Shown: positions 21,960 to 24,295 of the stretch, one piece after another
Layout of the letters: every line of letters starts with the position of its first letter
Position numbering within the stretch: the first letter of the stretch is position 1
NCBI GenBank assembly: GCA_947476405.1
Contig: CANJQG010000026.1
Span: 1-24,295 of the forward strand
Source of the DNA: Thiotrichales bacterium
GTDB taxonomy: Bacteria > Pseudomonadota > Gammaproteobacteria > Francisellales > CACEW01
DNA length: 24,295 bases
Reading direction: 5' to 3'
Program-made: the position numbers and the translations under genes
The notes under the pieces: generated by a model
Databases searched by the model: none
Told to the model about the DNA's origin: nothing
What the model saw: the letters and a program-made list of their open reading frames with translations, nothing else

Positions 21960-22451
21960 TCATCGGATTTTCTTTGCATAGCAAACAAAGTCATAATCAA
22001 AAGCATGACGCTCATCGGTTGAGTGAGATTCCCGACTGATTTCCTGCCACTCTTCTCGATTTAAGGGCGGAAAAAACGCATCGCCTTCGATCTTTGTTTT
22101 GATCTCTGTGGCATAAATAAGATCGGCCTGAGGAAGTAATAATTGATAGATCTCCGCGCCGCCGATGATGAAGAGATCTTTTTCTAAAGGCTGGAGTTCG
22201 CTTAGATCATGGATCGTGCGGGCATAGTCGACTTTAAAATCCACTTGGCGGGTCAGAACAATCATCTCGCGATTGGGTAAGGGGCGGCCGATGGATTCCA
22301 GGGTTTTACGGCCCATTAAAATGTGTTGATTGCGGGTTAATTCTTTAAAGTGCTTGAGGTCGTTGGGCAAGTGCCAGGGAAGTTGGTTTTTAGCGCCAAT
22401 GACCTGATTTTGGCTGTAAGCCACGACGAAGCAAATTTTAGGTAGTTTCAT
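21960..22451 (-). CDS. folA: Dihydrofolate reductase
   Basis: FolA reduces dihydrofolate to tetrahydrofolate with NADPH. In 163 residues, VVAYSQNQVIGAKNQLPWHLPNDLKHFK contains the Trp and Asp31 (equal to E. coli Asp27), followed by LMGRKTLESIGRPLPNR and the cofactor motif IIGGAEIY. The start ATG at 22451 begins the conserved protein (MKLPKICFVVAYS) and overlaps the end of rlmN by 14 bases; an ATG at 22511 would add an unlikely basic leader from rlmN sequence. No clear ribosome binding site is seen, so translational coupling is likely. Confidence 0.94.
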   Translation of the reverse strand: MKLPKICFVVAYSQNQVIGAKNQLPWHLPNDLKHFKELTRNQHILMGRKTLESIGRPLPNREMIVLTRQVDFKVDYARTIHDLSELQPLEKDLFIIGGAEIYQLLLPQADLIYATEIKTKIEGDAFFPPLNREEWQEISRESHSTDERHAFDYDFVCYAKKIR

Positions 22452-23544
22452 TTTTTTCAGCGAGAGATTGTTTAAATTTTTCCTGACGGCGCGTGCGATC
22501 TTGTACCTCACCGACTAATTGACCACAGGCTGCATCAATGTCATCGCCGCGGGTTTTGCGGATCGTGGTGACATAGCCTGCTTTTTCAAGAATATCTTTA
22601 AACGCATGAATCCGATTGTTGCTGGAGCGCTGATATTTTGTGCCGGGGAAAGGATTGAACGGAATCAGATTGAACTTGCAAGGCAGATTTTTAACCAGTG
22701 GAATGAGGGCTTCCGCATGATGTTTGAAATCATTCACTTCCTGAAGCATGACATATTCGAAAGTAATGCTTTTATGCGGATCATGGCCAACATAATCACG
22801 GCAGGCTTGCATGAGTTGGCTGAGTGGATATTTACGATTGATCGGCACGATCTCATCACGCAATGTGTCATTGGGCGCATGCAGTGAGATCGCAAGTGAC
22901 ACCTGGCAGGCTTCTTTCAGGTGATAAATTTCAGGGACGACGCCTGAGGTGCTCAAGGTAACGCGGCGTTTAGAGAGGCCATACGAAAAATCATCCAGCA
23001 TCAAACGCAGAGCGGGTACTACTTGATCGAAATTCAGGAGTGGTTCACCCATGCCCATCATCACGACATTGGTCACATGGCGATCGTGATGGCCGTTCTG
23101 TTGGGAGAGTTCGCGCACGGCAACCCACAATTGCCCAATAATCTCGGCCGTCGAGAGATTGCGGTTAAAGCCTTGCGTTCCTGTCGAACAAAATGTACAG
23201 GTCAGCATGCAGCCAACCTGTGAGGAAATACAGAGGGTGCCACGATTTTCTTCTGGGATATACACCGTTTCAATGACATTGCGGTCATCCATCTGCATCA
23301 GCCACTTTTGAGTGCCATCTGTTGAAGGTTTGCGCAATAAAACACGCGGCAACTTGACCTCTGCCACTTGCGTTAGTTTTTCACGTAATGCAGCGCTCAT
23401 GTCGGTCATGAGCGAAAAATCGATCACGCCGCGCTGGTGAATCCACTGTAAAATTTGCCGCGCACGAAAAGGCTTTTCGTCAATACTGACAAAAAAAGCC
23501 TTGAGGCCTTCGTGATCTAAATTGGCAAGGTTGGTGAGATTCAT
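22438..23544 (-). CDS. rlmN: Dual-specificity RNA methyltransferase RlmN
   Basis: RlmN is a radical-SAM enzyme that methylates A2503 of 23S rRNA and A37 of some tRNAs at C2. Its 368 residues contain the cluster motif CMLTCTFCSTG, GMGEPLLN, the glycine-rich RVTLSTSGVVPEI and the C-terminal Cys in GDDIDAACGQL, which forms the methyl-carrying intermediate. Its start overlaps the ndk stop as ATGA, and folA overlaps its end, so ndk-rlmN-folA form one operon. Its gene joins several other RNA modification genes in this window. Confidence 0.96.
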   Translation of the reverse strand: MNLTNLANLDHEGLKAFFVSIDEKPFRARQILQWIHQRGVIDFSLMTDMSAALREKLTQVAEVKLPRVLLRKPSTDGTQKWLMQMDDRNVIETVYIPEENRGTLCISSQVGCMLTCTFCSTGTQGFNRNLSTAEIIGQLWVAVRELSQQNGHHDRHVTNVVMMGMGEPLLNFDQVVPALRLMLDDFSYGLSKRRVTLSTSGVVPEIYHLKEACQVSLAISLHAPNDTLRDEIVPINRKYPLSQLMQACRDYVGHDPHKSITFEYVMLQEVNDFKHHAEALIPLVKNLPCKFNLIPFNPFPGTKYQRSSNNRIHAFKDILEKAGYVTTIRKTRGDDIDAACGQLVGEVQDRTRRQEKFKQSLAEKNETT

Positions 23545-23963
23545 GCGTAAACGTGATGCCCTGGGAAGAAGAATGCAATTTCAACCGCTGCGGTTTCAGG
23601 TGCGTCGGAACCATGGACGGCATTCATATCAATACTGTCTGCAAAGTCTGCGCGAATGGTGCCTTTGTCTGCTTTTTTAGGATCAGTTGCGCCCATCAAG
23701 TCACGGTGTTTTAAAATCGCATTATCACCTTGCAATACTGAAATCAGCACAGGGCCGGAGATCATAAATTTGACCAAGTCCTTGAAGAAAGGACGTTCGC
23801 TATGCACGGCGTAGAACGCTTCTGCTTCACGTTGAGACAAGTGAACCATTTTGCACGCAATTACTTTTAAACCAGCATCTTCAAAGCGGGTCAGGATTTT
23901 GCCGACGACATTTTTTGCCACTGCATCAGGCTTAATAATAGAGAGAGTTTGTTGAACAGTCAT
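23541..23963 (-). CDS. ndk: Nucleoside diphosphate kinase
   Basis: Ndk transfers the terminal phosphate between nucleoside tri- and diphosphates through a phospho-histidine. In 140 residues it has TLSIIKPDAVAKN at the start and the active-site NAVHGSDAPETAAVEIAFFF with the conserved His. I chose the ATG at 23963 because an AAGGA ribosome binding site sits 6 bases before it; the ATG two codons earlier touches that site directly. It heads the ndk-rlmN-folA operon. Confidence 0.95.
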   Translation of the reverse strand: MTVQQTLSIIKPDAVAKNVVGKILTRFEDAGLKVIACKMVHLSQREAEAFYAVHSERPFFKDLVKFMISGPVLISVLQGDNAILKHRDLMGATDPKKADKGTIRADFADSIDMNAVHGSDAPETAAVEIAFFFPGHHVYA

Positions 23964-24100
23964 GATCATTCCTTAATAAGTTAAATTGAATCTAAAATCG
24001 AGGAGGCTGATTTTACACGAAAAAGATTTTTTTGGGAAGGGGGGATGTGATTGTGATAGGGTCATTGCGTTAGGAGAAGAGATTTCTTTCTGCAAAAACA

Positions 24101-24129
24101 TTGAATAAAAAATAAAATCATGGTATAAT
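24101..24129 (+). promoter_or_regulatory. Strong-looking promoter upstream of the last gene
   Basis: TTGAAT (24101-24106) is 17 bases from TATAAT (24124-24129), with TGG just before the -10, an extended -10. The start would be near 24136, leaving a leader of about 155 bases before the ATG at 24292. Confidence 0.55.
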
Positions 24130-24247
24130 TTTAATAATAATAATTAGAGCCTCTTGCAATATTCAGCAAGTGAGCGAATTTATTAATTCAGGGAAAGTAA
24201 AAATAATCAAAAAAAGAGGGCTGAACACGGCATAATTGCTGACTTTG

Positions 24248-24256
24248 TGGTATAAT
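24248..24256 (+). promoter_or_regulatory. Second, proximal extended -10 promoter
   Basis: TGG-TATAAT lies 36 bases before the ATG at 24292 without a good -35. It repeats the TGGTATAAT element of the distal promoter. Confidence 0.45.
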
Positions 24257-24279
24257 TAGTTTGCGAAAACAATTTACCT

Positions 24280-24295
24280 AAGGAGGTCAGCATGT
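24280..24295 (+). CDS. Start of a gene cut by the window edge
   Basis: A near-perfect AAGGAGG ribosome binding site (24280-24286) lies 5 bases before an ATG at 24292, followed by a single base before the window ends. With two promoters upstream this is very probably the start of a real coding region, but its product cannot be told. Confidence 0.55.

Larger units (their letters stand above)
23970..24291. other. Intergenic region with outward promoters
   Basis: This 322-base stretch holds no ORF that I can support. It separates ndk (minus strand) from the next plus-strand gene. On the minus strand a TAAAAT at 24010-24015 could be the ndk -10. On the plus strand are the two extended -10 elements listed separately. 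An AT-rich middle (about 24095-24145) and a small hairpin CTTGC-GCAAG (around 24154-24171) are the only other structure seen. Confidence 0.55.

Noticed and set aside
24150..24200. AGAGCCTCTTGCAA as the end of an IS5-like element or a MITE
   Set aside because: It resembles some insertion-sequence ends, but I found no matching inverted partner or target duplication in the window.
1..24295. CRISPR array, retron or other defence system
   Set aside because: I saw no regularly spaced repeats, reverse transcriptase or known defence nucleases other than the PIN toxin pair.

Overview
The window looks like a stretch of chromosome from a gammaproteobacterium of moderate GC, judged by eye. It carries ErpA, FtsB, LptM, UbiK, ComM, an Mla/MCE transporter and KdsA, all typical of that class. 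The compact housekeeping layout, a STAS-MlaE fusion with an auxiliary lipoprotein, and a short divergent DapF would suit a Legionellales/Coxiella-like lineage. That placement is an inference and I hold it loosely.

Positions 1-1196 form a decayed mobile-element scar beside a tRNA-Asn gene. It contains the C-terminal piece of a phage DnaB-like helicase and two tiny ORFs behind it (minus strand), an IS1380-type transposase C-terminus spliced onto it (plus strand), and a probable serine-recombinase C-terminus whose frame reads straight into the tRNA. Positions 1457-4794 hold a four-gene MCE lipid-transport operon (STAS-MlaE, MlaF, MlaD, auxiliary lipoprotein). Positions 4818-6556 (minus) hold comM and ubiK, and 6594-7835 (minus) holds rarA.

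Positions 7873-10824 (plus) hold an acetyl-CoA synthetase and an OmpA-like protein with its own promoter and a clear terminator. The tRNA thiolases ttcA and mnmA follow, converging and overlapping. guaA diverges from mnmA and is followed by a Phd/VapC-type toxin-antitoxin pair with a strong operator palindrome, then tadA and erpA.

On the minus strand, rnhB-hemH-ruvB-kdsA-eno-ftsB-lptM form one tightly packed operon (20936 down to 15755). Its last member is a 38-residue lipoprotein gene. dapF and a small unknown gene run the other way. ndk-rlmN-folA (minus) form a last overlapping operon, followed by a promoter-rich intergenic region that leads into a gene cut off by the window edge.

RNA maturation is a recurrent theme: tRNA-Asn, TtcA, MnmA, TadA, RlmN and a PIN-domain toxin. 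I found no clearly new multi-gene system. The points most worth checking are the TA module that places tadA directly behind a toxin gene, the atypical MnmA start, the GuaA oxyanion-loop change, the truncated DapF, and the hidden lptM.
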